Origin: Forficula auricularia
Lineage: Eukaryota > Arthropoda > Insecta > Dermaptera > Forficulidae
Reading direction: 5' to 3'
Assembly: GCA_024734495.1 (NCBI GenBank)
Contig: JALMQS010000618.1
Span: 62,001 to 126,000, forward strand
Length of the DNA: 64,000 nt
The notes beneath the pieces were generated by a model. It made no database searches. It was not told the origin of the DNA and saw only the letters and a program-made list of their open reading frames with translations. The translations under genes and the position numbers were made by a program. This document shows, piece after piece, positions 34,769-46,808 of this stretch (position 1 is the first letter of the stretch; each line of letters opens with the position of its first letter).

Positions 34769-34957
34769 AAAATTTGTTATTAATAAAAATATTTTTTTCT
34801 TTCACAAAGTATTTAGAAAATACGTATTTTGTATCTAGTATTTCAAAAACCATTTACAAAAGTATCTTGTACAAGATATCTCAAATACCAAAAGTATCTT
34901 GTAACTTGTATTCCAGATACTTTTTATGAGGTTATCTTGTACATCTCTGATCAGCTG

Positions 34958-35807
34958 GTGATAGAGTTTAGACGGGTTTCGCCTCAATGGTCTGTCTAGT
35001 TATTTATCCCTTTGATTTTATCCCCGGGAGACTGAATATACAGTATTCCTTCTGATATGTAAAAATTGTCATCTATCTCCTTCCAAATTAGCCGACCTGA
35101 TCAAGAAAAAACTGCTATTTTCAGTACAATATTGTTTAATACGTGTGTTTACACTATCCTATTATATACACCAAAAAAATGTAATTCTTGATATAGAGAT
35201 AAAATTGAAAAATTAAAAATAAATAAATGAATGAATAAATTAAAACTAGAATTATTTTTGAGAAAATGATGAAAACTCCTAAAATTACTTTAAAGAAAAG
35301 AGGTGCTTCCCGAGAACCAAAACTTTATCGTGATATTTCGAACTAATTTCTAACTTAAGCTTTAAATATTATTTTTATAGAATTTACTGACTTTTTTGGT
35401 AGGTATTAGAAACCAAAAAAATAGATAATTTTTTGAAAATCCTTCTCCTTCTCCTCCTCATAATCACCACACAAGTAGTTCCACAACTTTTTCGACTATA
35501 GTTTCCCTTGAAATCCCATTTACTTATGGTAATAATATTGCGCCAATAAGAAGTTCTCATATCAGTTGTGATTATTTCCAAACTTTATATAAGTACTGTA
35601 ATAAATATAATAAATAGTATTGGTTTAAGCAGAGAGAGTCACAAAATATATGTGTAAGTATAAATTTACTTAAAATTATTTATTTGCATATATTATTAGC
35701 TATGTTTTATGTGCATTTAATTGTATCAAGCAGATGAGGAAACTCTATTTGATTAGTTTTTAGAAATTATTAGTTTTTAATAAATTATAGTTTAAAAAAC
35801 ACGCTTT
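34958..35807. other. No gene seen
   Basis: AT-rich. A 65-codon minus-strand frame at 35384-35581 contains an Arg-rich run from CTT/CTC repeats and is not convincing. Confidence 0.4.
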
Positions 35808-36001
35808 TGTCAGTAATGAATTAAAAATTACAAAATAATGTAATAAACTTTTTAACGTCCAATAATTAAGCAAAAAAGTGTGGGGTGCAGAAGCATGTAC
35901 TTTTAATTAATTTCGACAAAGTGCCCCACGCTTTTTGACTTAGTTATTTGACATAATAATGTTTATAACATTATTTTGTAATTTTTAGTGTATTACTGAC
36001 A
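35808..36001. mobile_element. Foldback MITE, 194 bp
   Basis: The ends TGTCAGTAATGAATTAAAAA and TTTTTAGTGTATTACTGACA continue as inverted arms through AAAATAATGT and ATTAAGCAAAAAAGTGTGGG / CCCCACGCTTTTTGACTTA. The whole element is a near palindrome with a loop of about 40 nt. No coding content. Confidence 0.75.
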
Positions 36002-36600
36002 ACAGTCACATTGATTCACACAGGTGAAACTAATAAAAGCGTATTAAAAATGAGGAATCGGTTTGAATATAAGACTCATAAAATAGGAATCGGAATCCTT
36101 GAAACGTCACGTCTCTGTTGATTAAGTGACGTTAACTGTCCACTATGACAGTCTCGATGTTAAATGTAACTATTTTCATATTTAATGCCCGGGTGAAGCG
36201 GAAGGTCTTCAGCTAATAGATTAATAACGAAACAAATGGAGAATTAAAAGATTGTCGTCTATTAAGGCAGAGAGAAAAAACATTTCCCGGCAGCCACCTG
36301 TCGACCACCAACCTGGCTGACCCGGTGAAAAAACAGCCAAAGGCTCGTTTCCATATTAACCAGCATGCGTTATTGCCCGATGTATTTCATTTCGGGGCGT
36401 TTTTTGCTCCAGATCGTGATTAATATTCTTGAGTGGACGATGTCTTCTCGGTCTAATGCACGTCCTTTCGGGGTTGCATGTCGCCTGTTTCTTTATTAAG
36501 TGATTTGTATCGTTATTTGAAGATCCTAATTATCACGAAGAAGTTCTTAGTGGAAGTTAGAGTTTCAGAAGTAGAGAATACACAGTATTGCGAATTTTAA
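36002..36600. other. Single-copy, less AT-rich island (36230-36510)
   Basis: The island has no frame and no repeats and contains CCTGTCGACCACC, CATATTAACCAGCATGCG and GTGATTAATATTC. It stands out from the AT-rich flanks. It is a candidate regulatory element; the evidence is only composition and lack of repeats. Confidence 0.35.
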
Positions 36601-36868
36601 CTTTAGAAAAGTTGTTGGTATCAGTGATTAAAATTCTGATTCCTACACCTAAATACAAAAAAATTAGTACCTATCTAACAAATTCAATCACATCACAAAT
36701 ATTTGATACTTTTTGAAATTTTCAATTTATTTTTAATTTTTCGTTTCATTTAAAACCCAATAACTTACTCAGAAATTAAATTTGTTGCGCTGATATGTGA
36801 TATTATTAAAAAAGATGTGATTAAAATGCTGATTCCTACAGCCAAATACAAAAGAAATTAGTATCTAC

Positions 36869-37171
36869 CAGTGCAGGATTTACGTATAAGCTACACAAGC
36901 TATGGGCCCCCAAAAAAATTTTCCGAGTTAGAAATTGTCATATATGCTTAAATATTCTGCAAGATTATTTGTTTGTTGCTTTTTTAAGTTTGTTATGAAT
37001 AAAGATTTATTATTTCACTATCTAGATATTTAATTGTATTTCAGTTTAACCCTCTAAGTATCCGAAAATTACATCTGGCACTGACAAAATTATAGTATAA
37101 TATCTGGACTTATAAAGGGCCCCATATTTCTCATATAGATTAGGGCCTTATCAAGTCTAAATCCGGCCCTG
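36869..37171. mobile_element. hAT-type MITE, 303 bp, inside tandem unit 2
   Basis: Starts CAGTGCAGGATTTA, ends TAAATCCGGCCCTG. Flanks are GTATCTAC (36861-36868) and GTATCTTA (37172-37179). Other units of the array carry an uninterrupted site of the form GTACCTAT / GTTTCTAT, so both flanks derive from one 8-bp target. Related in end sequence to 32435-32788. Confidence 0.8.
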
Positions 37172-37328
37172 GTATCTTATCTAACAAATTAAATATCATC
37201 CAAAATTTTTAGTACTTTTTAAAATTTTCAATTTATTCTTAATTTTAATTAATCTAAAACCCCATAACTTATTCAGATTTTTTTTATTTTATTTATTTAT
37301 TTTTTTATTCAATGCGCTGACAAGTGAT

Positions 37329-37436
37329 CCCTAGTAGCACAATGTTTCAAACTATATATTAACTATATAGTGCCTATATAGATTCTCAAAATATATATAG
37401 GGGTAATATAGTTACTATACCATATAGTTTGAACTA
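37329..37436. mobile_element. Small palindromic insert in tandem unit 2
   Basis: CCTAGTAGCAC...TTTCAAACTATAT and ATATAGTTTGAACTAGG are inverted. The other units run straight through this site, which shows it is an insertion. The target duplication is unclear. Confidence 0.6.
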
Positions 37437-38135
37437 GGAATATTATTAAAAAATGTGTGATTATAATTCTGATTCTTACACCCAAATACAAAAGAAATTA
37501 GTTTCTATCTAACAAATTCAATCACATTACAAATTTTTGGTACTTTTTGAAATTTTTAATTTATTCTTAATTTTTAATTCATTTAAAACCCCATAACTTA
37601 ATCAGAAATTAAAATTTTTATTTTATTTATTTATTTATTTATTATTCAATGGGCTGATAAGTGATATTATTTAAAAAGATGGGATTAAAATTCTGATTTC
37701 TACATCCAAATACAAAAGAAATTAGTACTTATTTAACGAATTCAATCACATCACAAATTTTTCGTACTTTTTAAAATTTTCAATTTATTCTTAATTTTTC
37801 TTTCATCTAAAACCCTATAACTTATTCAGAAATTAAAATTTTTATTTTATTTATTTATTTATTTTTATTATATTTATATTATATTTATATTAAGTGATAT
37901 TGAGAAAAAGGGTGTAATTAAAATTCTGATTATCCTACACCCAAATACCAAAGAAATTATTATCTAATAAATTCAATCACATCACAAATTTTTGATATTT
38001 TTTAAAATTTTCAATTTATTCTTAATTTTTCTTTTAAACCCCATAACTTAATCAGAAATTAAATTTTTTTATTTTATTTTATTTATTTATTTATTTTTAT
38101 TCAATGCGCTGATAAGTGATATTATTAAAAAAAGA

Positions 38136-38988
38136 AAATTTTGAAAAAACAACTATTTTTACAGGGAATAACAGAAAGACTTTTTCTTTTTTCACTTTAC
38201 GAGTAACGTTTTGAGTTTGCAAGAAGGACTACAAAACGATGCGTGATGATCTCCATTTTAAATGGAAAGTTAAAACAAAAAAATTACTTAATATATAAAA
38301 CAAAAAATTAATAATGGTAATAATTAAAAGCAGTCGATATTATTAATATACAAAATTTAGAGATCATTCAACCAGATAAATAAACTTTTTGAAAATGAAA
38401 TTCAATTTGAAACCTGTTCTACCCTGTTTGGTCTTCTTTTCAAATAGTAGATTAAAGGATTAAGTGCATGTGTCAAATTGATAGTTTCGTGCTCAATAGA
38501 CTACTCTCTGATCAATATATTATTCACATGCAAGTAGACGACGAGATCGAGGTCATGATGAGAAAAACGGGTAGCTTGTCAAAACGTTACCAATAAGAAA
38601 CTAGAAATTCAAATTAGACATGAAGACCAAAAGGTAAAACTTCATATCTTATATCTCAGAAAATGTCAAATTATTATTTAAGCAAATTTTAGAGAAAGTA
38701 TAAATCTTGACACTAGGCAAAGCCATTCAGAAACTGTCTATATATATATATAGATTTCAACTCAACTTCACTATAGAATAAGATCTATCATAGTAAAACT
38801 TTAGTTCATATCTTCAGGCGAAAAAGCGACTTTAATGACTGTTTTTTCAATCCGACAACTTGTATTTCATTTTAATGAGTATACTTTTTAAAACCAGATA
38901 GTTGTTTTGGCTAAGGTTGCAGGGCTGAGTTTATAAAATCAAATCAAAGTGAGTGTTTTCTGATTGATCTGAGATATAATAGATAATA
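38136..38988. other. No gene seen
   Basis: AT-rich, with a short TA microsatellite near 38740. Nothing recognised. Confidence 0.4.
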
Positions 38989-39058
38989 ATTAAGTAATGG
39001 AGAGGGATTCAGCCAATGTAGCCTCTGCTGAATAAAAAACTCCCAATTATGGAAAACG

Positions 39059-39090
39059 TTTCGGCTTTAATTAAATAATGCCATCATCAG
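39059..39090 (-). ncRNA. Hammerhead-like core module
   Basis: Minus strand CTGATGA, T, stem GGC/GCC, GAAACG. It has the canonical hammerhead 5' heptamer CTGATGA. Confidence 0.4.
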
Positions 39091-39110
39091 TTCCTAACAG
39101 CTCTTAGGAA

Positions 39111-39142
39111 CTGATGATGGCATTATTTAATTAAAGCCGAAA
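39111..39142 (+). ncRNA. Hammerhead-like core module
   Basis: CTGATGA, T, stem GGC/GCC with an A/T-rich loop, GAAAC. It is the mirror partner of 39059-39090; a transcript from either strand would carry a core. Confidence 0.4.
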
Positions 39143-39211
39143 CATTTTCCATAATTGGGAGTTTTTATTCAGCAGAGAGACCCATTGGCTGAATCCTCTC
39201 CATTACTTAAT

Positions 39212-40305
39212 TATATACATATACAGCCATCAAAATTGTATCAAAGATATAATAGATAATTTTGCTATGATGGGATGTTTAGATATTTGACTAAAATGTA
39301 ATTCCTGATTATAAATAGGTTTGTCTCGAAAAATCGCCAACGGCCTGGATAGACTTTAAGCCCTTGGACTTGATTTCTGAGGGACGACAGTCCTTCTGGC
39401 ATATATGAAAAATGATGTATAACATTACAGATCAAGTAAAGAAGACTTTTTATTTTATTTTAAATAAATTTTATCCAGATTGTATAGTAAATAAGGAGCT
39501 TAGAGATCGATTTAGAGATTAAATAATGTATTCAAGTAAATAATTATTTGTTTATTATATGGACTTCATGAAATATATGAAATATTAAGGTAAAACGATT
39601 TGATCAAAATGAATTGATTAACAAGAATTTGTCTATTATATGAGGACCATATTTTGAAATAGAAAAATCTAAGAATCTAAATAAGGGATGAAGAGAAATT
39701 TTTGGACTACACATATCACATTTTTTTTAATTTATTCAATGAACCATTCAGGTAGTTTATTAAAATAATCGGAACCTCTACAAATTAAAGACAATTACAT
39801 TAGAAATAATAAAAAGAATATTGCTACATATATAATAAGTTAGAAGTGGTAGTAATTCCTTGATTTCGATGAACTAATGTTATATGTTGGTAAATTTGTG
39901 TAGGAGGAAGTAACAATTTTTATAAATTCGACAGAATAATCTGACCTAGTGTAACAAGTTTTGTTGAATATAGCTCGATAATATCTAAGTGTAAATCGTT
40001 TTGATTGGTAATTTTTAAGTAAATCTCAAAAAGTCATTAAATGATTGTTTATTTATTTCATTTTGCTTAGTGAACTTACCCAGTGGAGAATAAACTATAT
40101 CTAGTAGCTCAATCATTTACACGGTAGTTAAATTCCACAAAAATCGCGCAAACCGAAACCATGTAAAACGAGTCAGGATTTAATAACTTACTAAAATAAT
40201 ATAAATTATATAGAAAAACAATTTAAAAATGTATAATTGAATTTTTAAACGATTGTGTTTAGAGTACGTAAAACAATTTATGTCAAACAAACTAAAACTT
40301 TTTTT
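39212..40305. other. No gene seen
   Basis: AT-rich with no repeats or frames that I can support. Confidence 0.4.
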
Positions 40306-40472
40306 TTAATTTAAGAACCTAAATACGGAACCGTGGAAATCGAGTAGCAAGTAGAGCGCAATTCGAGAGATTGGTATATAACCAAAATAATACAAACTAA
40401 CTTGATTAAATTCAATCATGTGATTGTTATGGGCAAGAATAAAAAACTTTTTTAATGCAATCACATATTCAC

Positions 40473-40524
40473 CTTGAATAATTACAGTGGAGTCATCTCC
40501 CGATTCAAATTTCCTAGAAGCCAT
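40473..40524 (-). CDS. Speculative first exon (minus strand)
   Basis: From ATG at 40524 the frame reads MASRKFESGDDSTVIIQ and then reaches CAAG|GTGAAT, a good 5' splice-site match, at 40473/40472. The open frame continues to 40306 (72 codons) but turns hydrophobic and AT-biased after the donor, as an intron read-through would. I recognise no family and see no downstream exon. It may be chance. Confidence 0.12.
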
Positions 40525-40756
40525 CTATCTGCTTTTGAAATGGATGAAATGATTTTTATCTAGAAATATTCAAAAAACTCATTAGTAATTCCTAACCTTT
40601 CATTTGCTCCATACTCCATTTATCTCTGAGCATGGAGCAAATGAAAGGACAAGGTGTGCGTCAATTCATCTCAATTGACATTAATTATTATTTGTTTTTC
40701 AAATTGAATGATCGATAAAATAAAACCCGTTTGAACTGATTAATCTATCGAAAGCC

Positions 40757-41249
40757 TGAAGAAATTCGTATCATTGAGAACAAACTTGATTTTTTGGAAT
40801 ACGCGGAAAGAACCTGAGCACAGGACGAGCTGAAAAATATCCTGCTTAAACAAGAGAAGGGTTTGTGGTTAAGTAGAATGCAATCCACGGTCTTTCTCAA
40901 ACCGAGCACAGGGTACAAGGTAGCCCGCTATATAACCTAGGTAATCCTTAAGAAAACATGGTCAAACCTTCCTACCACGGTTTAGTCCATAGAGCCACCT
41001 CAAACTCACCCTCAGAGATACAAAAAACAAATCAGGCTTCCTGTGGAAGAACATAGATACACAGATACAAGAACTTGGACCACGATCTCTGAAAATCCGA
41101 TCGTATCGGTCGGTTGTCTTCCCAGAGTTCATCCAAGAGGGGTCGTCCATTTCAGCTTTGAATTCTTGGCAAACCAACATGCAAGTTCGAAACACAAAAC
41201 ACATAACCTAAGCTTTGACATGGCGTATCCCACCCACCCAACTACCTAA
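40757..41249 (+). pseudogene. Possible decayed coding remnant, family unknown
   Basis: One frame can be read for about 164 codons with three internal stops, ending in MAYPTHPTT and a stop. Base composition is far less AT-rich than the flanks and no repeat family covers it. The reverse strand also has an 80-codon frame (40962-41204). It could be an old transposon gene fragment, a pseudogene or just a GC-richer island. Confidence 0.2.
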
Positions 41250-44200
41250 CTCTAAAGTAATTTCTATTTTAGTGTAGTATCGTTTAACTCATCTGGCACT
41301 TTAAGGTCACTCCGTAATATTTACACTCTATTTAACAGCAAAACTGTGTTTAGATATTTAATATTTCAAAAAGCGTCAGTAGTATTTAAAATTAAATCCG
41401 AATTTTATAATTTACACCCTGGAAAACACCCACATATTCAATAATTATAAGAATAAATAAACGTATGTCATTAAAAATTAAAACATTATATTTTGAATTA
41501 AATTTTTGGGTGATTAAACACTTTAAAAAAAGGGTAAATTAAAATAAATCACTCTTCCGTAAAAAAAACTTTCAGAACTTATCTATAAATAATTTTATTT
41601 TTTAGAAACTTCCCTTCAGGGTTATTGGACCCCTTTTGAACAAGCTTATTAAAAAATGGAGGATTTAATAGTAGGTATATTACATTTTTAAACATTTTTG
41701 AGTCATTCATAGGCTACCTTAAAAATACGTGACAATTAAATTAAAGACCAAATTGAAAGTATTTAATAAGATGTTTTTTCAAAACTCAACCGAACAGGCT
41801 ATATTTTTACCAAAAATCTTTACAATATAAAGAACTTATAGGTCAAATCAACGATCTTATTAGAAGTGATTCATTCCATTTTAGAAGGAATCAATTCCCG
41901 AAGGATTGATCCTTTTTGAACTGAAATAAGACATGTATAATAAGATCTTTAATTCGCCCTGTGAATTCTTAATAATGTAAAATTAAATTTATTTAAAATC
42001 TCATTGAACCCTCCATTTCAAACCCCTTCCTAATATCTTTTAAGATCTTTTAACTATAGAAACACCTCTCTACAAAGTAAATCTCTAATTTGGTAATAAA
42101 TTTATTAAAATTGAAAAATATTTTTTTAATTGCAATAATCTTTTCTGAAATGTAATTGGAAATGTGTAGTTTAGTTAGTCAATTAGAATGGAGTTTGTTC
42201 AATGAATACTTAGAGGAAAAATGCTTCAGACTTTATAAGACCATATGAGTTTAATACTAATAAAAACTTATAAAATCTGTGATTATCATTATTTAGAATC
42301 ATAATTAATCAAATTGAATTTAGAATCGCACCCTGATAACTAATATAGAAAAATACAGTTTGATGGTGTAATGCTAGTTCCCACGGTGGGCGAGGCGATG
42401 ATACTGAAAGAAAAGTCCCTAACGACAAAAGATTAGCATCCGACAATTCTAGCTCTCCGAAAATTTACCAATTCTAATGTCTTACTTGTTGAAGTTCTCC
42501 TTTGATCCTTGTCACGTAGTTCAACCGATAAATGCAGAAAGTGTATGCTGAAAAACTTCTTTAAATTTAAAAAAAAAATTTAAAAATCTAAATTTGAAAA
42601 TATAATAATAAATTTATTATTTAAATTTTAAAATTAGTAACTTTATTAAAAAATAAATAAATAAAGTTGACTACTAAATAACTTACAAATTCAAAATAGA
42701 AAATAATATTTTAATAAAATTTAATAAAAATATAATTATTTTAAATGTTATTTCTTATATAATTTCTATTCTAAAATTGAAAAAAAAATGACAGGGTCTC
42801 GGGAGGCTGAAAGAAAACATCCTATTCTATTTCTATTTTTTAAATCACTTATAAAAATTATAATTTATACCAAGTAACAATTATTTGATTGTATACTTAA
42901 ATCCCAAAAGCTCAACTAAACGCCATGCAATAAAAATATTTTCATACTCAAGTTTGGTTGTGTAGCTGATGTGTAGAATGAAGTTTCGGGTGAAAAAAAG
43001 TCATTGGTATAGAAGAAAACGCCATTGAGTAAAACACACCATGAAAAATAAAAGAGAAAAATAATAATTAAATAAAATTCATTATTAAAGTTATAATAAA
43101 ATACTTATATTTAATTATCAATCTAAGAATTTTGAATATATTTATTTATATATTTACCTCGTAGGCCAAAATATGGCGTTTTCTCGCAGCAGACTAAAAG
43201 GACCAGAAAATCATTGAGGGATGACAATTTTCACCTGAAAAAAGAAAAGCAATATAATTAAAATGTTATGAATTGATGAACAAAAACTACTTTAAAAAAA
43301 TACCAATATAATTTCGAAAAAAAATTAAATTAAAAAATCTCAATTTTTTTGTATGTTTTATTTTTTAGTTGTACCTTGAGTTTGAACTTTCATGCTCTAA
43401 TATGTCGTTATTTAAATTAATAATTCGAGAAATGATATTAAAAATACCGGCTAGTATAGGCTGCTAAAGTTAAAAAAAATGTGTGAGACCCACATAAGCT
43501 CACGGGGGAAGTGAAACTTTAATTTTAAATCCCACTAATAGCTCATGACAAATAATATGTATTAAAATTAGGAAATTTAAGTTTTTATTTTTAAAACCCA
43601 CTAATAGACAATTACAATTAATTACAAGTAGGAAATTTAATGTTTTTTAAATCAAGGCTTGTCTCTTATTTCCCCTCAATTAGGTCATTTCCCCTTTATT
43701 GTAACAAAAAAATACAAACAGATTCGTCGCAAAAGAAGTTTCACTTAAAAAAAAGAAAAGGAATTCGATCCCTATAACTTTTACTTAATCTTTTTGGAAT
43801 TAAAAAAATAGAAATTTGAATTCCGCTAAAAAAAATATATGAAAAACAATTATATATATTTATTGTCATTTTTTAAGGATGTCCTTTCGCACGTCAATGT
43901 TAAATAAAATTTTTTATATTATTACTATAACTTAATTTTTTATAATAGTTTAAGTCTCTATCTATGCTTTGGTGAAGTTTCAATCACACATTACCGTGCA
44001 AATTTTTGAAAATAAAATTTTTTAAAATGTAAACATTTTCTCAGAGTCTTATGGAAAATTAAGATCTTGACACTTTCTCTTGAATTTTACTACTATTAAT
44101 TGAATAGATAAAGTTTAAAAAAAAAAAAAAAAACTAAAAATTAACTTTTTGAAACATGCCGGTTTCTTTTTTTGCAATAAAATATATCATTAGCCGTCAA

Positions 44201-45216
44201 ATTTACTGAGATATTTACTTTAAAAAATCACATATATGCTATGGTTGGATTTAAACATAAACAGTATTAATACAACACATTGCCAAATCATACAAGAGTT
44301 AATATCAGCTGATTTGAATAAATCAAACTAACTTTTGTATTTATTTTTTTTTTATAATTGTTTTTATTTCAAACATTTATGGCTTTCATACTATTTATTT
44401 TTTAATTCTATTATTTTTAATGGGTATTTTAACTTATTTTATTAAATATTAGATACTATACTTCTTTTGACTCAACTGGAGCGAAAGGCCCTCCTTAAAC
44501 AAATCATTAAGAACATATAAATTTGTAAATATTTAAATAACAAAAATACAAACATTAGTCCTTAATAAGAAAAATCACAAATATATATTTTACGAGGAAT
44601 TTTCCCATTACTTAATTTTCATGTCTAAGTACAATTTAAAATAAATATTTTGTTTATTTTCCTTTTCTGTGTTTTTCTGTCAAGTAATTGTGCACCGATT
44701 CAAGAATAATTGCATGGATGTCACCTGACACCAAAATGAGAAGAAAAAAAACAAAATGCAAATGAAGTTCCCCACAGACAGGAGTTAATAAGCTTTTTAA
44801 CCGGAATGTATCGCATCAGGCCACAAATTGCCGACAGATTGACAGACGGACAAACAAACAAATTGCAAGTGAAATGACTGGCATAACTCAGGAATGATTT
44901 TATTAATTACTGTTTGAAAATAGCCGAAAAAGAATTGAGAGTTAAGTGGGGAAAACGAGTGTGGAAAATATTCAGCTGGTGGGGGAATTAATTAAGCACT
45001 CTTTGTCTTAATAATGCTTAACTGATTAAGGGAATAAGAACAGGGAAATCTAGCATTCGATTAACATTAACTCAACAAATGTTAATTAGTCGTTATTTGT
45101 ATTTCATACAAAATGGTGCTCTTTTGATGTAAGAATTTTGTAGATTGTATTTCATTCATTTTTCTTTTGATTTGATTATGATATTTCACTATACCTAAGC
45201 TTTTATTGAGAATATC
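41250..45216. other. Long AT-rich stretch without genes
   Basis: Mostly plain AT-rich sequence. A two-unit direct repeat of about 67 bp (TTTTAAATCCCACTAATAG / TTTTAAAACCCACTAATAG) lies at 43514-43645 and a poly-A run at 44119-44132. A single-copy, less AT-rich island lies at about 44690-44960. No terminal repeats or frames of note. Confidence 0.45.
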
Positions 45217-45430
45217 GTAACATTTTTTTACTTTACCATACAGGGTATTGTAATCGTACATGAAAAAAGTGTTTTTTTTTGCTTATTTTTTTTGAAATAT
45301 CTAAAAAACGGCTGAAACTATTTTGATAATAAAAATTGGGCGAAACCATGGCATTTCGGTATACAAAAAAGCTACAATAAGTGAACATCGAAATAATTAT
45401 ATTTTTCGAGATAATAACTGTTTTGTGTGT
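45217..45430. repeat. Repeat family Z, copy 3
   Basis: It begins TTTTTTACTTTACCATACAG and runs parallel to 15237-15475, including GGCATTTCGGTATACAAAAA and TTTTTCGAGATAATAACTGT. This copy is not interrupted and shows the empty site for the Y insertion in copy 2. Confidence 0.7.
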
Positions 45431-45597
45431 GAATATCAAAACAAAATTTCACACGTTGTTTTGGTGCATTGAGATTGAGAGCTGATTAGATTTTGATGCA
45501 TATCGACCCAAAATTAAGAGGTGGGGGGGGGGGGTTAAAATTTAAATTTATAATATTTTCAAACTAAAAAAACAAGAAAAATAAAATATAGGAAATA

Positions 45598-45985
45598 TTT
45601 TTTTAGTAAGAGGGGTTCTTACCAATTAAAACGAATTTCCCTGAATAACTGTGTGACAACTAGAATTTACTGTTGTTGGTTGAGTTTGGTCCAAAAGGTC
45701 TAGAATCTTCATTTTTGACCTTCCGTATCATTTTAAAAGACAATGTCAAATGTTGCCCCTCATTAGTTGTAGGGGATGTAATTTTTGACATTTTCGTTTA
45801 AAAAAGTTTGAAAATAAACACACAAAATGAGGCGGAAGGTCAAAAATAAAGATTCTAGACCTTTGGACCAAACTCAACCAACATCAGTAAATTCTAGTTG
45901 CCACAAAGGTATTCAGTGAAACGCGTTTTAACTAGTAAGAGACCGTTTTCACTAAAAAACGGGTATTTACTGCAACATAAATATA
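45598..45985. repeat. Foldback family X, copy 3
   Basis: Left tip truncated compared with copies 1 and 2. The arms include TTGGTTGAGTTTGGTCCAAA, and the centre has ATTAGTTGTAGGGGATGTAA. The right end GTATTTACTGCAACATA is intact. Confidence 0.75.
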
Positions 45986-45995
45986 ATGACTATAG

Positions 45996-46022
45996 TTTCG
46001 AAGATTTAACTTTCATCATCAG
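45996..46022 (-). ncRNA. Hammerhead-like core module
   Basis: Minus strand: CTGATGA, T, imperfect stem GAA(A)G/CTTC, GAAAC. It is the partner of 46143-46169. Confidence 0.35.
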
Positions 46023-46142
46023 CATTTTAAATTAGAATATTTTCTAATGGGTTCAAATACCAACAAGCAAGCTGGCCACAATCTTTTGTTATGTGATCAG
46101 CTTGCTATAACAACAAGACGAATTTATGTCTAATTAAAAAGA

Positions 46143-46169
46143 CTGATGATGAAGGTCAAACCTTCGAAA
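46143..46169 (+). ncRNA. Hammerhead-like core module
   Basis: CTGATGA, T, stem GAAGG/CCTTC with a 5-nt loop TCAAA, GAAA. The 5-bp stem and full CTGATGA make this one of the best-formed copies. Confidence 0.45.
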
Positions 46170-46182
46170 TATGGTCTCTAAC

Positions 46183-46654
46183 AATTAAATTACAAATTAA
46201 AGGGGACAATAAAAGATAATAATAATATGGGCCGATTTTTTTTTTGCTCCCAAGTGTATTTTAAAAAGATCTCTCTGTGTGTGTATGTGTGTGTGTGTGT
46301 ACGGTCAAATATTGCATATTTCTTAGTTTACAAATTAAAAAAAAAAAACAGAAAAAATAAATAATTAAATAATTATATTAATAACGAATTCCATATATAG
46401 TACTTGTTGTGTAGGTATATTTAGATTATGAGCTGATTGAAATCGGATCCTGCATACTTGACGTTTTCTCTTGATATATTTTTTTAAATAATTAATTCAT
46501 ACACATTACATACGCACGCAATCTTGGAACGTAATGATCTGAAAATATCAATTTCTCGAAAGCAAGACTTCCATTAATATGTATGTATAAAAAAATTGTT
46601 ATTAATATTTTTATTTTTTTATTTTAATTCCATTTTAAAGAGAGAATTGTTTTT
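46183..46654. other. No gene; GT microsatellite
   Basis: A GTGTGT repeat at about 46275-46300 and AT-rich flanks. Nothing else. Confidence 0.5.
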
Positions 46655-46790
46655 TTTTTATTAAATTGATGAGAGAAGGAGTTACACCAAAGAGCTACTT
46701 CCCCTAAAGGCCTGGGTTGGTCCCTTGATCGTGAAAAGAAGAAGAACAGTGGAAATTAAGGGCTGGGTAGGAGGTATCTATGGGTGCGCG
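46655..46790. repeat. Dispersed repeat shared with 34058-34330
   Basis: GAAGGAGTTACACC, CCCCTAAAGGCCTGGG and ATCGTGAAAAGAA appear in the same order as at 34.08 kb. Confidence 0.5.
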
Positions 46791-46808
46791 TCTTAATCAC
46801 TTAAAGTT

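Larger units (their letters stand above)
34350..34949. mobile_element. hAT-type MITE, 600 bp, interrupted by the tRNA-like repeat
   Basis: It starts CAGAGTTGTGAC and ends GTACATCTCTG. The 8-bp duplication is ATCAGGTG (34342-34349) / ATCAGCTG (34950-34957), 7 of 8. Both arms carry AAAATACGTATTTT and GATACTTTT-type words in opposite orientation. The 227-bp tRNA-like repeat lies at the centre and must have arrived later or been captured. Confidence 0.8.
36600..38135 (+). repeat. Tandem array, about 5 units of 195-230 bp, with two insertions
   Basis: Units start near 36623, 36816, 37456, 37681 and 37911. Each has GTGATTAAAATTCTGATTCC, CAAATACAAAAGAAATTAGT, a CACATCACAAATTTTT-type block, CCCCATAACTTA and an expanded (TTTAT)n tract, then GCGCTGATAAGTGATATTA. 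Unit 2 holds an hAT MITE (36869-37171) and a 110-bp palindromic insert (37329-37436). Confidence 0.85.
38989..39211. repeat. Near-perfect palindrome, arms about 105 bp, 8-nt centre
   Basis: The arms meet at AGTTCCTA-ACAGCTCT-TAGGAACT. Each arm has a hammerhead-like module (39059-39090 minus; 39111-39142 plus) and the outer block GGGAGTTTTTATTCAGC. Outer ends share TTACTTAATTAT-type words. Such a structure can extrude a cruciform and is normally unstable in cloning and assembly. Confidence 0.85.
45990..46182. repeat. Inverted-arm element with two hammerhead-like modules
   Basis: Arms: GACTATAGTTTCGAAG...CATCATCAG on the left and CTGATGATGAAGG...CTTCGAAATATGGTC on the right. The modules are 45996-46022 (minus) and 46143-46169 (plus). 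Single-arm relatives occur at 10565 and 18965. Confidence 0.7.
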
